Assembly (NCBI GenBank): GCA_036160575.1
Contig: JAYYDT010000051.1
Coordinates: forward strand, 1-61,180
DNA: 61,180 nt
From: TMED26 sp002694075
Lineage (GTDB): Bacteria > Pseudomonadota > Alphaproteobacteria > Thalassobaculales > Thalassobaculaceae
Direction of reading: 5' to 3'
The notes under the pieces were generated by a model. That model saw nothing but the letters and a program-made list of their open reading frames with translations. It was not told the DNA's origin and did no database searches. The translations under genes and the position numbers were made by a program. Below are positions 9,002 to 17,172 of this stretch, piece by piece. Position 1 is the first letter of the stretch, and every line of letters starts with the position of its first letter.

Positions 9002-10237
9002 ATGGGACCTCGGAGCGGCGACGGCATCGGCGACGCGGCCGCCTTTCTGCCCTATGGTCGGCAGGTGCTCGATGACGAGGACATCGCCGCCGTTGTCGAG
9101 GTTTTGCGTGGCGATTGGTTGACCACCGGCCCGACGGTGGACGCTTATGAAGAACGCTTTCGTGATCTCACCGGCGCCGCTCACGCGGTCGCCTGCTCTA
9201 GTGGCACCGCCGGCCTGCACTTGGCGGCGCTGGCCAGTGGCATCGCACCCGGCGACCGGGTGCTGGTGCCGGCGGTCACTTTTTTGGCCACCGCCAACGC
9301 CGTGCGCTTCGTCGGCGGCGAGGTGGTTTTCGCCGATGTCGACGCTGAAACGGGCTTGATGACACCAGCGACCGCCGCCGCCGCCCTCGCCGCCGCCACC
9401 GGCCCGGTTACGGCCGTCATGCCGGTTCATCTCACCGGTCAGACCGTCGATCTTTCGACCATGGGGGCGGTGCTGGATGGCCGCCGATTGATCGAGGACG
9501 CGTGCCATGCCTTGGGCAGCCGCTATCCGGGCATGGCCGGCGACGATGTCGCCGTCGGCGCCTGTCCGCTCGGCGGCATCACGATGTTTTCGAGCCACCC
9601 TGTGAAAACCATTGCCACCGGCGAGGGCGGCATGCTGACCACCAACGACGGTGAACTGGCGGCGCTTCTCAGGCGCTTGCGCAATCACGGCATGACTCGC
9701 GACGCGGGCGCTCTGACCCGGCCGGAACTGGCCTTCGATCCGGTCAGCGGGGCGGTCAATCCGTGGTATTATGAAATGGCCGCACCCGGCCTTAATTATC
9801 GCCTGAGTGACCTGCACGCCGCCCTTGGGCTTAGCCAACTAGGCAAACTGCCGGGTTTCATCGCCCAACGGCGCGCCTTGCACGCCCATTACCACGCCGG
9901 CTTGGGCGCGCTCGGCCCGCATATTCGGCCGGCCGGCCTCGCGCCGAAGGGGGTGGCGGCCTGGCATTTGGCGGTCGCGCTGATTGATTTCGACGCTCTT
10001 GGCGTCACCAGGGCGGCGGTCATCGATGGGTTGCGCGCCCGTGGCATCGGTAGTCAGGTGCATTACCTGCCGGTGCCCTGGCAACCCTATTATCGGGACC
10101 GTTATGGGGCGGGTGACTATCCCGGCGCGGCGGCCTATTACCGGCGCATCCTGTCGCTGCCGCTTTATCCGGCGATGACCATCGGCGATGTCGATCGCGT
10201 GCTCGACGCCTTGGACACGGTCGCCCACGGCCGCTGA
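9002..10237 (+). CDS. DegT/DnrJ/EryC1 sugar aminotransferase, PseC-like
   Basis: A PLP-dependent aminotransferase of 411 residues. The opening (FLPYGRQVLDDEDIAAV, then LRGDWLTTGPTV) is characteristic of PseC, which aminates UDP-4-keto-6-deoxy-L-AltNAc on the way to pseudaminic acid. The catalytic lysine is K202 in SSHPVKTIATGEGG. The ATG at 9002 is 8 bases beyond AAGGG and is preferred to a GTG at 8993. No pseB, pseH, pseG, pseI or flagellin genes are in view, so the enzyme is either an outlying member of a scattered pathway or makes another amino sugar for the polysaccharide made upstream. It converges on hemF with a 4-base gap. Confidence 0.85.
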   Translation: MGPRSGDGIGDAAAFLPYGRQVLDDEDIAAVVEVLRGDWLTTGPTVDAYEERFRDLTGAAHAVACSSGTAGLHLAALASGIAPGDRVLVPAVTFLATANAVRFVGGEVVFADVDAETGLMTPATAAAALAAATGPVTAVMPVHLTGQTVDLSTMGAVLDGRRLIEDACHALGSRYPGMAGDDVAVGACPLGGITMFSSHPVKTIATGEGGMLTTNDGELAALLRRLRNHGMTRDAGALTRPELAFDPVSGAVNPWYYEMAAPGLNYRLSDLHAALGLSQLGKLPGFIAQRRALHAHYHAGLGALGPHIRPAGLAPKGVAAWHLAVALIDFDALGVTRAAVIDGLRARGIGSQVHYLPVPWQPYYRDRYGAGDYPGAAAYYRRILSLPLYPAMTIGDVDRVLDALDTVAHGR

Positions 10238-10241
10238 CAGG

Positions 10242-11093
10242 TCACGGCCAGGCCACCGCCGGTGGCAGGGACATCAAGATAGCCTCGACATTGCCGCCGG
10301 TCTTGAGACCGAACAAAGTTCCCCGGTCGTGCAGCAGGTTGAATTCCACGTAGCGGCCGCGTTTGATCAATTGGGCTTGTCGCTCTTCCTCGGTCCACGG
10401 GCTGTTCATGTGCCGGCGAACCAGTTGGGGGTAAACATCCAGAAAGGCGCGGCCGACGTCTTGGGTGAAGGCGAAATCCCGTTCCCAATCCTCCGCCAAG
10501 TTGTCGTAGAAAATGCCGCCGACGCCGCGCGGCTCATCGCGGTGATGAAGGTAGAAATAGCGGTCGCAATGCTCCGAGAAACGCGGGTAGTAACTGGGAT
10601 CGTAGGCGTCGCAGACGGTTTGCAAGGCGGCGTGAAAGGTGTCGCGATCCGCGTCATCGGGAATCATTGGCGTCAAATCGGCGCCGCCGCCAAACCAACC
10701 GCGCGTGGTCACGATGTGGCGGGTGTTCATATGCACCGCCGGCACCCGCGGCGAGCACATATGGGCGACCAGGGAAATGCCGCTGGCCCAAAATCGCGGG
10801 TCCTCGGCGGCGCCGGGGATTTGACCGCGAAATTCTTCGCTGAATTCGCCAAAGACGGTTGAGACGTTAACGCCGACCTTTTCAAACACCCGGCCATGCA
10901 TCAAGGCCATGACGCCGCCGCCGCCGCCGGGACGTTGCCATTCCTTGCGTCGGAAGCGGCCGGCCGCCTGGTCGTTCAGGGGGCCGTCATAGGTGTCCTC
11001 AAGGGCCTCGAAGGCATCGCAAATCTGGTTGCGTAACGTCTCAAACCAGGCGGCGGCGCGGGCTTTTTCAGGGGTTTCATCAAGAGCCGACAT
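10242..11093 (-). CDS. hemF: aerobic coproporphyrinogen III oxidase
   Basis: A 283-residue HemF enzyme, which uses oxygen to decarboxylate two propionates of coproporphyrinogen III to vinyl groups in heme synthesis. Strong family segments include GGGGVMALMHGRVFEKVGVN, HMNTR, WFGGGADLTP, GIFYDNL and the late ELVPQ-like region FNLLHDRGTLFGLKTGGN. The ATG at 11093 follows AAAGGA at proper spacing; a GTG 24 bases upstream, near the trmL stop, is less likely. It lies 20 bases downstream of trmL and is probably cotranscribed with it. Oxygen-dependent heme synthesis fits an organism with a full bc1 complex. Confidence 0.96.
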   Translation of the reverse strand: MSALDETPEKARAAAWFETLRNQICDAFEALEDTYDGPLNDQAAGRFRRKEWQRPGGGGGVMALMHGRVFEKVGVNVSTVFGEFSEEFRGQIPGAAEDPRFWASGISLVAHMCSPRVPAVHMNTRHIVTTRGWFGGGADLTPMIPDDADRDTFHAALQTVCDAYDPSYYPRFSEHCDRYFYLHHRDEPRGVGGIFYDNLAEDWERDFAFTQDVGRAFLDVYPQLVRRHMNSPWTEEERQAQLIKRGRYVEFNLLHDRGTLFGLKTGGNVEAILMSLPPAVAWP

Positions 11094-11113
11094 GGCGACG
11101 TTCCTTTGCGTTG

Positions 11114-11611
11114 TCACGGCTTGACGCCAACCGCGGCGCCGGCGCCGGAGGGTGGGGCTGCGAGGGGCAGGACGCCGGTTTGACGTAAAGCCTCATGGGT
11201 CGCGATCGCCGCCGCCATCGCCACATTCAGCGAGCGTGTGCCTGCCACCTGTGGGATGGCGACCCGGGCGTCGACGGCGTCATGAACGGTGGCCGGAACG
11301 CCGGCGCTTTCGCTGCCCATCAAAAGGGTATCGGTGGGCGCAAAAGGGAACGCGGTCAAGGCCGCCGCGCCGCCGGTGGTCAACAACACCACCCGGCCTG
11401 GCGGCGGCGCGGCCAGGAACGCCGACCACGAGCGATGCCGGCGCCATTCCAACCGGTCAATGTAATCCATCCCGGCGCGCCGCATTTTGGCGTCGGTAAG
11501 GGCGAAACCACACGGTTCGATGATATCCACCGCCACGCCCATGCAGGCGCCGAGGCGGAGGATCGCGCCGGTGTTTTGCGGAATATCGGGCTCATATAAG
11601 GCAATTCGCAT
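11114..11611 (-). CDS. trmL: tRNA (cytidine(34)-2'-O)-methyltransferase
   Basis: A 165-residue SPOUT methyltransferase that 2'-O-methylates the wobble base of certain tRNA-Leu species. The N-terminal strand RIALYEPDIPQNTGAILRLG and the C-terminal knot (LLMGSESAGVPATVHD, then RSLNVAMAAAIATHEALRQTG) are diagnostic of TrmL. Length matches the family. It is the first gene of a minus-strand pair with hemF and is divergent from petA across 182 bases, in which I see no convincing promoter. The last residues (PSGAGAAVGVKP) are a short low-complexity tail. Confidence 0.93.
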   Translation of the reverse strand: MRIALYEPDIPQNTGAILRLGACMGVAVDIIEPCGFALTDAKMRRAGMDYIDRLEWRRHRSWSAFLAAPPPGRVVLLTTGGAAALTAFPFAPTDTLLMGSESAGVPATVHDAVDARVAIPQVAGTRSLNVAMAAAIATHEALRQTGVLPLAAPPSGAGAAVGVKP

Positions 11612-11793
11612 GGCGCCCTCGATTTCCTCTTTCCAAACCCGCTAGGCCCCTGATATTTCAAGCCTGTGGAGTACACGAGACCACGCCAGCAAACAAGCGG
11701 ATCGAGACGCGCGACGGTGTGTCACAGTGACTTTGAGGGGGGCTCCTTCATTGTCCGTCGCAGACGATCTCGGCGATCGAAAGGGATGGAATT

Positions 11794-12324
11794 ATGGCCG
11801 AAGCCCATGCAGGTAGCAGCCGTCGCGATTTTCTCCAAGTAGCCACAACGGGAATGACCGCCGTCGGTGCGGCGTGCGTCGCCTGGCCGTTCATCGATCA
11901 GATGAATCCGGCCGCCGACACCCTCGCCCTGGCGACCACCGAGGTCGACCTGTCGGCGATTGAGGTTGGCCAGGCGATCACCGTGGTGTGGCGCGGCAAA
12001 CCGGTGTTCATCCGTCGCCGGTCGGCCGAGGAAATCGCCGAGGCGCAACGCGTCAATGTGTTCGACTTGCCGGACCCGGAGCCCGACGCGGCGCGCGTCC
12101 AAAAGGCCGAGTGGTTGGTCATGGTCGGCGTCTGCACCCATTTGGGCTGCGTGCCGCTGGGCCAGAAGGCGACCGATACCAAGGGCGACTTCGGGGGTTG
12201 GTTTTGCCCCTGCCACGGGTCGCATTACGACACCTCCGGGCGTATTCGCAAGGGCCCGGCGCCGAAGAACCTGGAGGTTCCCGGCTATACTTTCACTTCT
12301 GACACCGTTGTCCGTATTGGCTGA
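11794..12324 (+). CDS. petA: ubiquinol-cytochrome c reductase iron-sulfur subunit (Rieske)
   Basis: A 176-residue Rieske protein of the cytochrome bc1 complex, which takes an electron from ubiquinol and hands it to cytochrome c1. A twin-arginine signal-anchor (SRRDFLQVATTG, then a hydrophobic stretch) holds it in the inner membrane. Box 1 is CTHLGC (C114 and H116 are cluster ligands) and box 2 is CPCHGS (C138 and H141 are ligands); C119 and C140 form the usual disulfide. It is the first gene of petABC, 11 bases before petB. It needs Fe-S assembly from the suf operon 2.6 kb downstream. Confidence 0.98.
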   Translation: MAEAHAGSSRRDFLQVATTGMTAVGAACVAWPFIDQMNPAADTLALATTEVDLSAIEVGQAITVVWRGKPVFIRRRSAEEIAEAQRVNVFDLPDPEPDAARVQKAEWLVMVGVCTHLGCVPLGQKATDTKGDFGGWFCPCHGSHYDTSGRIRKGPAPKNLEVPGYTFTSDTVVRIG

Positions 12325-12335
12325 GGATAAGCAGC

Positions 12336-13550
12336 ATGAGCACGTCGACGATTAGCAATCCTGTCGCGCGGTGGATCGACCATCGGTTGCCGGTATTCAC
12401 GTTCCTCAATCACGAGCTGAACGAATACCCGACGCCGAAAAACCTGAGCTATTGGTGGAATTTCGGCTCGCTCGCCGGGATTACCTTGATCATTATGATC
12501 ATCACCGGCATCACTCTGTCGATGCACTACACCGCCCATGTCGACCACGCTTTCCAATCGGTCGAGCGGATCATGCGTGACGTCAACTACGGTTGGTTGA
12601 TCCGCTATATCCACATGAATGGCGCCAGCTTCTTCTTCATCGTTGTCTACATTCATATTTTCCGCGGGCTGTACTACGGCTCGTACAAGGCGCCGCGCGA
12701 GTTGCTGTGGATCCTCGGCGTGGTCATCCTATTGCTGATGATGGCCACCGCTTTCATGGGTTATGTCTTGCCCTGGGGCCAGATGAGCTTCTGGGGCGCG
12801 ACCGTGATCACCAACCTGTTCTCGGCGATCCCGCTGGTGGGCGAATCCATCGTCACCTGGCTGTGGGGTGGTTTCTCGGTCGATAACGCGACGCTCAACC
12901 GCTTCTTTTCATTGCACTTCCTGCTGCCCTTCGTGATCGTTGGCGTGGTCGTGCTGCACATTGTGGCATTGCATCGCTTCGGATCGAACAACCCGCTCGG
13001 CATCGACACCAAAGGGCCGCAAGATCAACTGCCCTTCCATCCGTATTACACCATTAAGGATTTGTTCGGCCTGAGCGTGTTCCTGACCATCTTCTCATTC
13101 ATGGTCTTCTTCCAGCCGAACTTCCTCGGCCATCCGGATAACTACATTCCGGCCAATCCGATGGTGACGCCGGCCCATATCGTGCCGGAATGGTATTTCC
13201 TGCCGTTCTACGCCATCCTGCGCGCGGTGCCGGACAAGCTGGGCGGCGTGTTGATGATGTTCGGCGCCATCGCCGTGCTGTTCGTTCTGCCGTGGTTGGA
13301 TCGCTCGCCGATCCGCAGCGGCGGTTACCGGCCGATCTTCAAGCTCTTCTTCTGGGTTTTGGTGATCGATTGTATCGCGCTGACCTATCTCGGCGCCATG
13401 CCGGCGGAAGGGATTTACGTGATCCTGTCGCGGGTCGCGACGGCCTATTACTTCATCCACTTCCTCGTTCTGCTGCCGTTCCTCAGCGTCTTCGAACGTC
13501 CCAAGCCATTGCCGCGGAGTATCAGCGAGCCGGTCCTAGCGACGGCGTGA
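12336..13550 (+). CDS. petB: cytochrome b of the bc1 complex
   Basis: A 404-residue full-length cytochrome b (not split), with eight hydrophobic segments. Paired heme-ligand histidines lie in helices B and D (LSMHYTAHVDHAF and HMNGASFFF; HFLLPFVIVGVVVLHIVALH). The quinol-oxidation motif PEWY occurs in HIVPEWYFLPFYAILRAVPDKLGG. It forms the Qo and Qi sites and carries two b hemes. A GAGGATAAG-type ribosome-binding site sits between petA and this ATG. It is followed 20 bases later by petC. Confidence 0.98.
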   Translation: MSTSTISNPVARWIDHRLPVFTFLNHELNEYPTPKNLSYWWNFGSLAGITLIIMIITGITLSMHYTAHVDHAFQSVERIMRDVNYGWLIRYIHMNGASFFFIVVYIHIFRGLYYGSYKAPRELLWILGVVILLLMMATAFMGYVLPWGQMSFWGATVITNLFSAIPLVGESIVTWLWGGFSVDNATLNRFFSLHFLLPFVIVGVVVLHIVALHRFGSNNPLGIDTKGPQDQLPFHPYYTIKDLFGLSVFLTIFSFMVFFQPNFLGHPDNYIPANPMVTPAHIVPEWYFLPFYAILRAVPDKLGGVLMMFGAIAVLFVLPWLDRSPIRSGGYRPIFKLFFWVLVIDCIALTYLGAMPAEGIYVILSRVATAYYFIHFLVLLPFLSVFERPKPLPRSISEPVLATA

Positions 13551-13570
13551 AGAAGCTGAGGGAGGGAAAA

Positions 13571-14350
13571 ATGAAAACCACAAAAAACATCATCCGCGCC
13601 GCCGCCGTCGCGTTGTCGGTGGCGATTGGCGGCCCGGCCCTGGGGGCAGGCACCGCGCCCGTTCCGCCGACCCAGGAATGGTCCTTTGGCGGTTTATTCG
13701 GGACCTTCGATCGCGCCTCGGCGCAGCGCGGGTTCCAGGTCTACCAGGAAGTTTGCGCGGGCTGTCACGGCCTGAACTACATCGCTTTCCGTAACCTCCT
13801 GGACCTTGGATTGTCCGAGAATCAGGTGAAAGCCATCGCCAGCGAATACGAGGTTAAGGACGGGCCCAACGACGATGGCGAAATGTTCGACCGGCCAGCG
13901 CGCCTGTCCGACCGTTGGCCCTCGCCGTTCCCTAACGACAAGGCGGCGCGGGCGGCGAACAATGGCGCTTTGCCGCCGGATTTGTCCCTGATCGTCGAGG
14001 CGCGCGGCGTCGGTGAGGGCGGATCTAATTATTTACACGCTTTGTTGACCGGTTATGTCGATCCGCCAGGTGACACCAAGATGATGGAGGGCATGTATTA
14101 CAATGCTTACTATCCCGGCCATCAAATCGCCATGCCGTCGCCGTTGGCCGATGACGGGGTCGAATACGCCGATGGCACCAAGGCGACGATTGAACAACAA
14201 TCGCGCGACGTGACGACGTTTCTGACCTGGGCGGCCGAGCCCAACATGGAGGAGCGCAAGCGCACCGGCGTGATGGTCATCGTGTTCCTGTTGTTCATGG
14301 TCGGGCTGACCTATGTCACCAAGCGGGCGGTCTGGAAAGACGTTCACTAA
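13571..14350 (+). CDS. petC: cytochrome c1 of the bc1 complex
   Basis: A 259-residue cytochrome c1. A cleavable signal peptide (about residues 1-31, ending GPALGAG) is followed by the heme c motif CAGCH (C62, C65, H66) and the likely axial methionine in HQIAMPSPLADDG. The single C-terminal membrane anchor is TGVMVIVFLLFMVGLTYV. The ATG at 13571 follows a GAGGGAGGG-like ribosome-binding site; the same frame stays open upstream through petB but that part is not coding. A stem-loop terminator lies 24 bases after the stop, so petABC is a self-contained operon. Confidence 0.97.
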   Translation: MKTTKNIIRAAAVALSVAIGGPALGAGTAPVPPTQEWSFGGLFGTFDRASAQRGFQVYQEVCAGCHGLNYIAFRNLLDLGLSENQVKAIASEYEVKDGPNDDGEMFDRPARLSDRWPSPFPNDKAARAANNGALPPDLSLIVEARGVGEGGSNYLHALLTGYVDPPGDTKMMEGMYYNAYYPGHQIAMPSPLADDGVEYADGTKATIEQQSRDVTTFLTWAAEPNMEERKRTGVMVIVFLLFMVGLTYVTKRAVWKDVH

Positions 14351-14373
14351 GCCCCGGTGACCGATGATGCGAG

Positions 14374-14396
14374 GGGCCGCCGGCGGCGGCCCTTTT
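14374..14396 (+). terminator. rho-independent terminator after petC
   Basis: An 8-base perfect stem (GGGCCGCC at 14374-14381, GGCGGCCC at 14385-14392) with a 3-base loop is followed directly by TTTT. It lies 24 bases after the petC stop and separates petABC from the suf operon. Confidence 0.85.
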
Positions 14397-14427
14397 CATT
14401 TTCGCAGGCGCCGCGGCGAATCGGGAG

Positions 14428-14457
14428 TTGATTTTCCGCTGGCCCGTTATATTTAAT
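14428..14457 (+). promoter_or_regulatory. candidate promoter of the rrf2-suf operon
   Basis: TTGATT (14428-14433) and TTTAAT (14452-14457) are separated by 18 bases and lie about 25 bases before the first gene. An alternative -10, TATATT at 14448, has poor spacing. The downstream edge runs into the palindrome at 14455-14479, so bound repressor would block RNA polymerase. Confidence 0.45.
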
Positions 14458-14479
14458 TAGGACCAAATTGGTCTGGATT
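14455..14479 (+). promoter_or_regulatory. IscR-like palindromic operator before rrf2-suf
   Basis: The core GACCAAATTGGTC (14461-14473) is a 6+1+6 palindrome, and weaker symmetry (AATTAG / TGGATT) extends it to 25 bases. The layout GAC-N7-GTC matches the spacing of the E. coli IscR type 1 site (GACTRWWWYAGTC). It covers the expected transcription start of the operon and ends 2 bases before the ATG of the Rrf2 gene, as expected for autorepression. The site match is seen; binding is inferred. Confidence 0.65.
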
Positions 14480-14481
14480 AA

Positions 14482-14952
14482 ATGATGTTTCGTCTCAACC
14501 GCTTAACCGATTACGGTATTGTGCTGCTCAGCCTGATGGCTCAGGACGAAGGCCGGGTGGTCACCGCCGGCCGATTGGCCGAGCGCGCCGGCGTGCCTTT
14601 GCCGACGGTCGCCAAGCTGCTCAAGATGCTGTCGGCGGCGGGGGTGATCAACTCTCACCGTGGGCCCGGCGGCGGGTATTCCTTGGACCGTCCGGCGGCG
14701 GCGGTGTCGGTGGCCGAGATCATTCAATCGCTTGAAGGACCGATTGCCCTGACCGCTTGTGTCGACGGCGCCGAGGACGGCTGCGAGTCCGAGACCTACT
14801 GCCCGCTGAGCGGCAACTGGACCCGGGTCAACAACGCCATTCGCGCGGCCCTCGAATGCGTCAGTTTGGCCGATATGACCGATCCGAAAGACTTGTTCCC
14901 GGTCGCCGCCGCGGGGGCGGCGCCAGTGAGAGGACAGCACCATGGCAGCTAG
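14482..14952 (+). CDS. Rrf2-family Fe-S cluster regulator (IscR/SufR-like)
   Basis: A 156-residue winged-helix repressor heading the suf operon. The N-terminal helix-turn-helix and wing (RLAERAGVPLPTVAKLLKML, then SHRGPGGGYSLDRP) are typical of Rrf2 proteins. Three cysteines (C93, C101, C107) in TACVDGAEDGCESETYCPL match the cluster-binding triad of IscR-type sensors. It probably senses Fe-S status and represses its own operon through the palindrome just upstream. Two adjacent ATGs (14482, 14485) are possible starts. Its end overlaps sufB by 11 bases. Whether it is orthologous to IscR or a SufR-like regulator cannot be told by eye. Confidence 0.93.
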   Translation: MMFRLNRLTDYGIVLLSLMAQDEGRVVTAGRLAERAGVPLPTVAKLLKMLSAAGVINSHRGPGGGYSLDRPAAAVSVAEIIQSLEGPIALTACVDGAEDGCESETYCPLSGNWTRVNNAIRAALECVSLADMTDPKDLFPVAAAGAAPVRGQHHGS

Positions 14953-16396
14953 CGTCGAAACCGCCGCCCGTGTCGAGGAAATCGGCGAGCGGTACAAATA
15001 CGGTTTCGTGACCGACATCGAGATGGAGACCGCGCCCAAGGGCTTGAACGAGGAGGTCATCCGTTTCATCTCGGCCAAAAAGGGTGAGCCGGAATGGCTG
15101 CTGGAATGGCGGCTCAAAGCCTATCGCCATTGGCTGACCATGGAGGAGCCGGATTGGGCCAAGCTGGCCTATGACCGGATCGACTATAACGACATCTATT
15201 ATTATGCCGCGCCGAAGACCACCGAGCGCCCGAAAAGCCTGGATGAGGTCGACCCGGAACTCCTCAAAACCTACGAGAAGCTGGGTATTCCTCTGCGCGA
15301 GCAAGAGGTTTTGGCCGGTGTGGTGGCGGTCGACGCGGTCTTCGACTCGGTGTCGGTGGCGACCACCTATCGCGGCAAACTAGAGGAAATGGGCGTCATT
15401 TTCGCATCCATCTCCGAGGCCGTGCACAGCCATCCGGACCTGGTGCGCAAATATCTCGGCTCGGTGGTGCCGTACACGGATAATTATTTCGCCGCTCTCA
15501 ACTCGGCGGTGTTCACCGACGGGTCGTTCGTCTACATCCCCAAGGGTGTGCGCTGTCCGATGGAACTGTCGACCTATTTCCGCATTAACGCGGAAAACAC
15601 CGGTCAGTTCGAGCGCACCTTGATCATCGCCGACGATGCCGCCTATGTCAGTTATCTGGAGGGCTGTACCGCGCCGCAACGCGATGAGAACCAACTTCAC
15701 GCGGCGGTCGTCGAATTGGTCGCGCTGGACGAGGCGGAGATCAAATACTCGACGGTTCAGAATTGGTACCCGGGCGATGAAAACGGCAAGGGCGGGATTT
15801 ACAATTTCGTCACCAAGCGCGGGATTTGCCGCGGGCGGCGTTCGAAAATCTCCTGGACCCAGGTTGAGACCGGGTCGGCGATCACCTGGAAATATCCCAG
15901 TTGCATTTTGCAGGGTGAGGAATCGGTCGGCGAATTCTACTCGGTCGCCATCGCCAATAACGCCCAACAGGCCGACACCGGCACCAAAATGATCCACCTT
16001 GGTCGCGGCTCGCGCTCGACCATCATCTCCAAGGGGATCAGCGCCGGCCGCGCCGACAATACCTATCGCGGGTTGGTGAGAATGGGCGGCAAGGCCGAGG
16101 ACGCGCGCAATTACTCGCAATGCGACAGCTTGCTGATCGGCGACCGCTGCGGCGCCCACACCGTGCCTTATATCGAATCGCGCAACCCGACGGCGACCGT
16201 CGAACATGAGGCGACCACCTCGAAGATCAGCGAGGACCAGCTGTTCTATTGTCGGCAACGCGGGCTCAGCGAGGAAGACGCGGTATCGCTGATCGTCAAT
16301 GGTTTCTGCAAGGAAGTGATGAAGGAACTGCCGATGGAATTCGCCGTCGAAGCGCAGAAACTGATTGGAATTTCATTGGAAGGCAGCGTCGGCTGA
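14942..16396 (+). CDS. sufB: Fe-S cluster scaffold subunit SufB
   Basis: A 484-residue SufB, the scaffold subunit of the SufBCD complex on which clusters are built. Family segments include KYGFVTDIEMETAPKGL near the N-terminus, the right-handed beta-helix core, FVTKRGICRGRRSKISWTQVETGSAITWKYPSC and the C-terminal ISEDQLFYCRQRGLSEEDA. The conserved core cysteine is in MELSTYFRINAE...LEGCTAPQRDENQLHAAVVELVA. The ATG overlaps the regulator gene's end, indicating coupled translation. It is 20 bases upstream of sufC. Confidence 0.98.
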   Translation: MAASVETAARVEEIGERYKYGFVTDIEMETAPKGLNEEVIRFISAKKGEPEWLLEWRLKAYRHWLTMEEPDWAKLAYDRIDYNDIYYYAAPKTTERPKSLDEVDPELLKTYEKLGIPLREQEVLAGVVAVDAVFDSVSVATTYRGKLEEMGVIFASISEAVHSHPDLVRKYLGSVVPYTDNYFAALNSAVFTDGSFVYIPKGVRCPMELSTYFRINAENTGQFERTLIIADDAAYVSYLEGCTAPQRDENQLHAAVVELVALDEAEIKYSTVQNWYPGDENGKGGIYNFVTKRGICRGRRSKISWTQVETGSAITWKYPSCILQGEESVGEFYSVAIANNAQQADTGTKMIHLGRGSRSTIISKGISAGRADNTYRGLVRMGGKAEDARNYSQCDSLLIGDRCGAHTVPYIESRNPTATVEHEATTSKISEDQLFYCRQRGLSEEDAVSLIVNGFCKEVMKELPMEFAVEAQKLIGISLEGSVG

Positions 16397-16416
16397 GGGC
16401 CGCGCGGGAGAACATC

Positions 16417-17172
16417 ATGGCGCTTCTGGAAATCATAGATCTGCATGCCGAGGTCGATGGCACCCCGATCTTGAAGGGTATCGATCTGACCATCGGCGCC
16501 GGTGAGGTGCACGCCATCATGGGGCCCAACGGCGCCGGCAAAAGCACCTTGTCGCATGTCATCGCCGGCCGTGACGGTTATCAGGTGACCGGCGGGGAAA
16601 TCCGCCTCGACGGGGAGGACCTGCTCGATTTGGAAATCGACGCGCGGGCCAACGCCGGGGTCTTTTTAGCGATGCAATATCCGGTCGAATTGCCCGGAGT
16701 CGGCGGCATGACCTTCCTCAAAGCGGCGGTCAACGCCAAGCGCAAATACCACGGCGAGGACGAGGTCGACGCCATGGCCTTTCTCAAGCTGGTGCGGGCC
16801 AAGGCGAAAATCCTCGGGATGGGCGATGAGATGCTCAAGCGGCCGGTCAATGTCGGCTTTTCCGGGGGCGAGAAAAAGCGCAATGAAGCCCTGCAGATGC
16901 TGGTGTTGGAGCCGCGTCTGGCGGTCCTCGACGAGACCGATTCCGGTCTCGATATCGACGCCTTGCGGATCGTCGCCGGTGGCGTCAACGCTCTGCGCGA
17001 CAGCACGCGTGGCATTTTGATGATCACCCACTACCAACGCCTGTTGGACTATATCCAACCTGACTTCGTGCATGTCTTGGCCGACGGCCGTATTCAACGG
17101 TCGGGTGGACCGGAATTGGCCAAGGAGTTGGAGGCTAACGGCTACGCCGCTTACACGGACGCCGCGGCATGA
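16417..17172 (+). CDS. sufC: Fe-S assembly ATPase SufC
   Basis: A 251-residue soluble ABC-type ATPase of the SufBCD complex. Walker A is GPNGAGKST (around residues 36-44), the signature segment is FSGGEKKRNE (around 148-157), Walker B ends in LAVLDETDSGLD, and the H-loop is ITHYQRLL. All are standard for SufC, including the K-K-R after the signature. The start at 16417 gives the conserved opening MALLEIIDLHAEV; the open frame extends further upstream within sufB but is not coding. Its stop overlaps the sufD start (ATGA). Confidence 0.98.
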   Translation: MALLEIIDLHAEVDGTPILKGIDLTIGAGEVHAIMGPNGAGKSTLSHVIAGRDGYQVTGGEIRLDGEDLLDLEIDARANAGVFLAMQYPVELPGVGGMTFLKAAVNAKRKYHGEDEVDAMAFLKLVRAKAKILGMGDEMLKRPVNVGFSGGEKKRNEALQMLVLEPRLAVLDETDSGLDIDALRIVAGGVNALRDSTRGILMITHYQRLLDYIQPDFVHVLADGRIQRSGGPELAKELEANGYAAYTDAAA

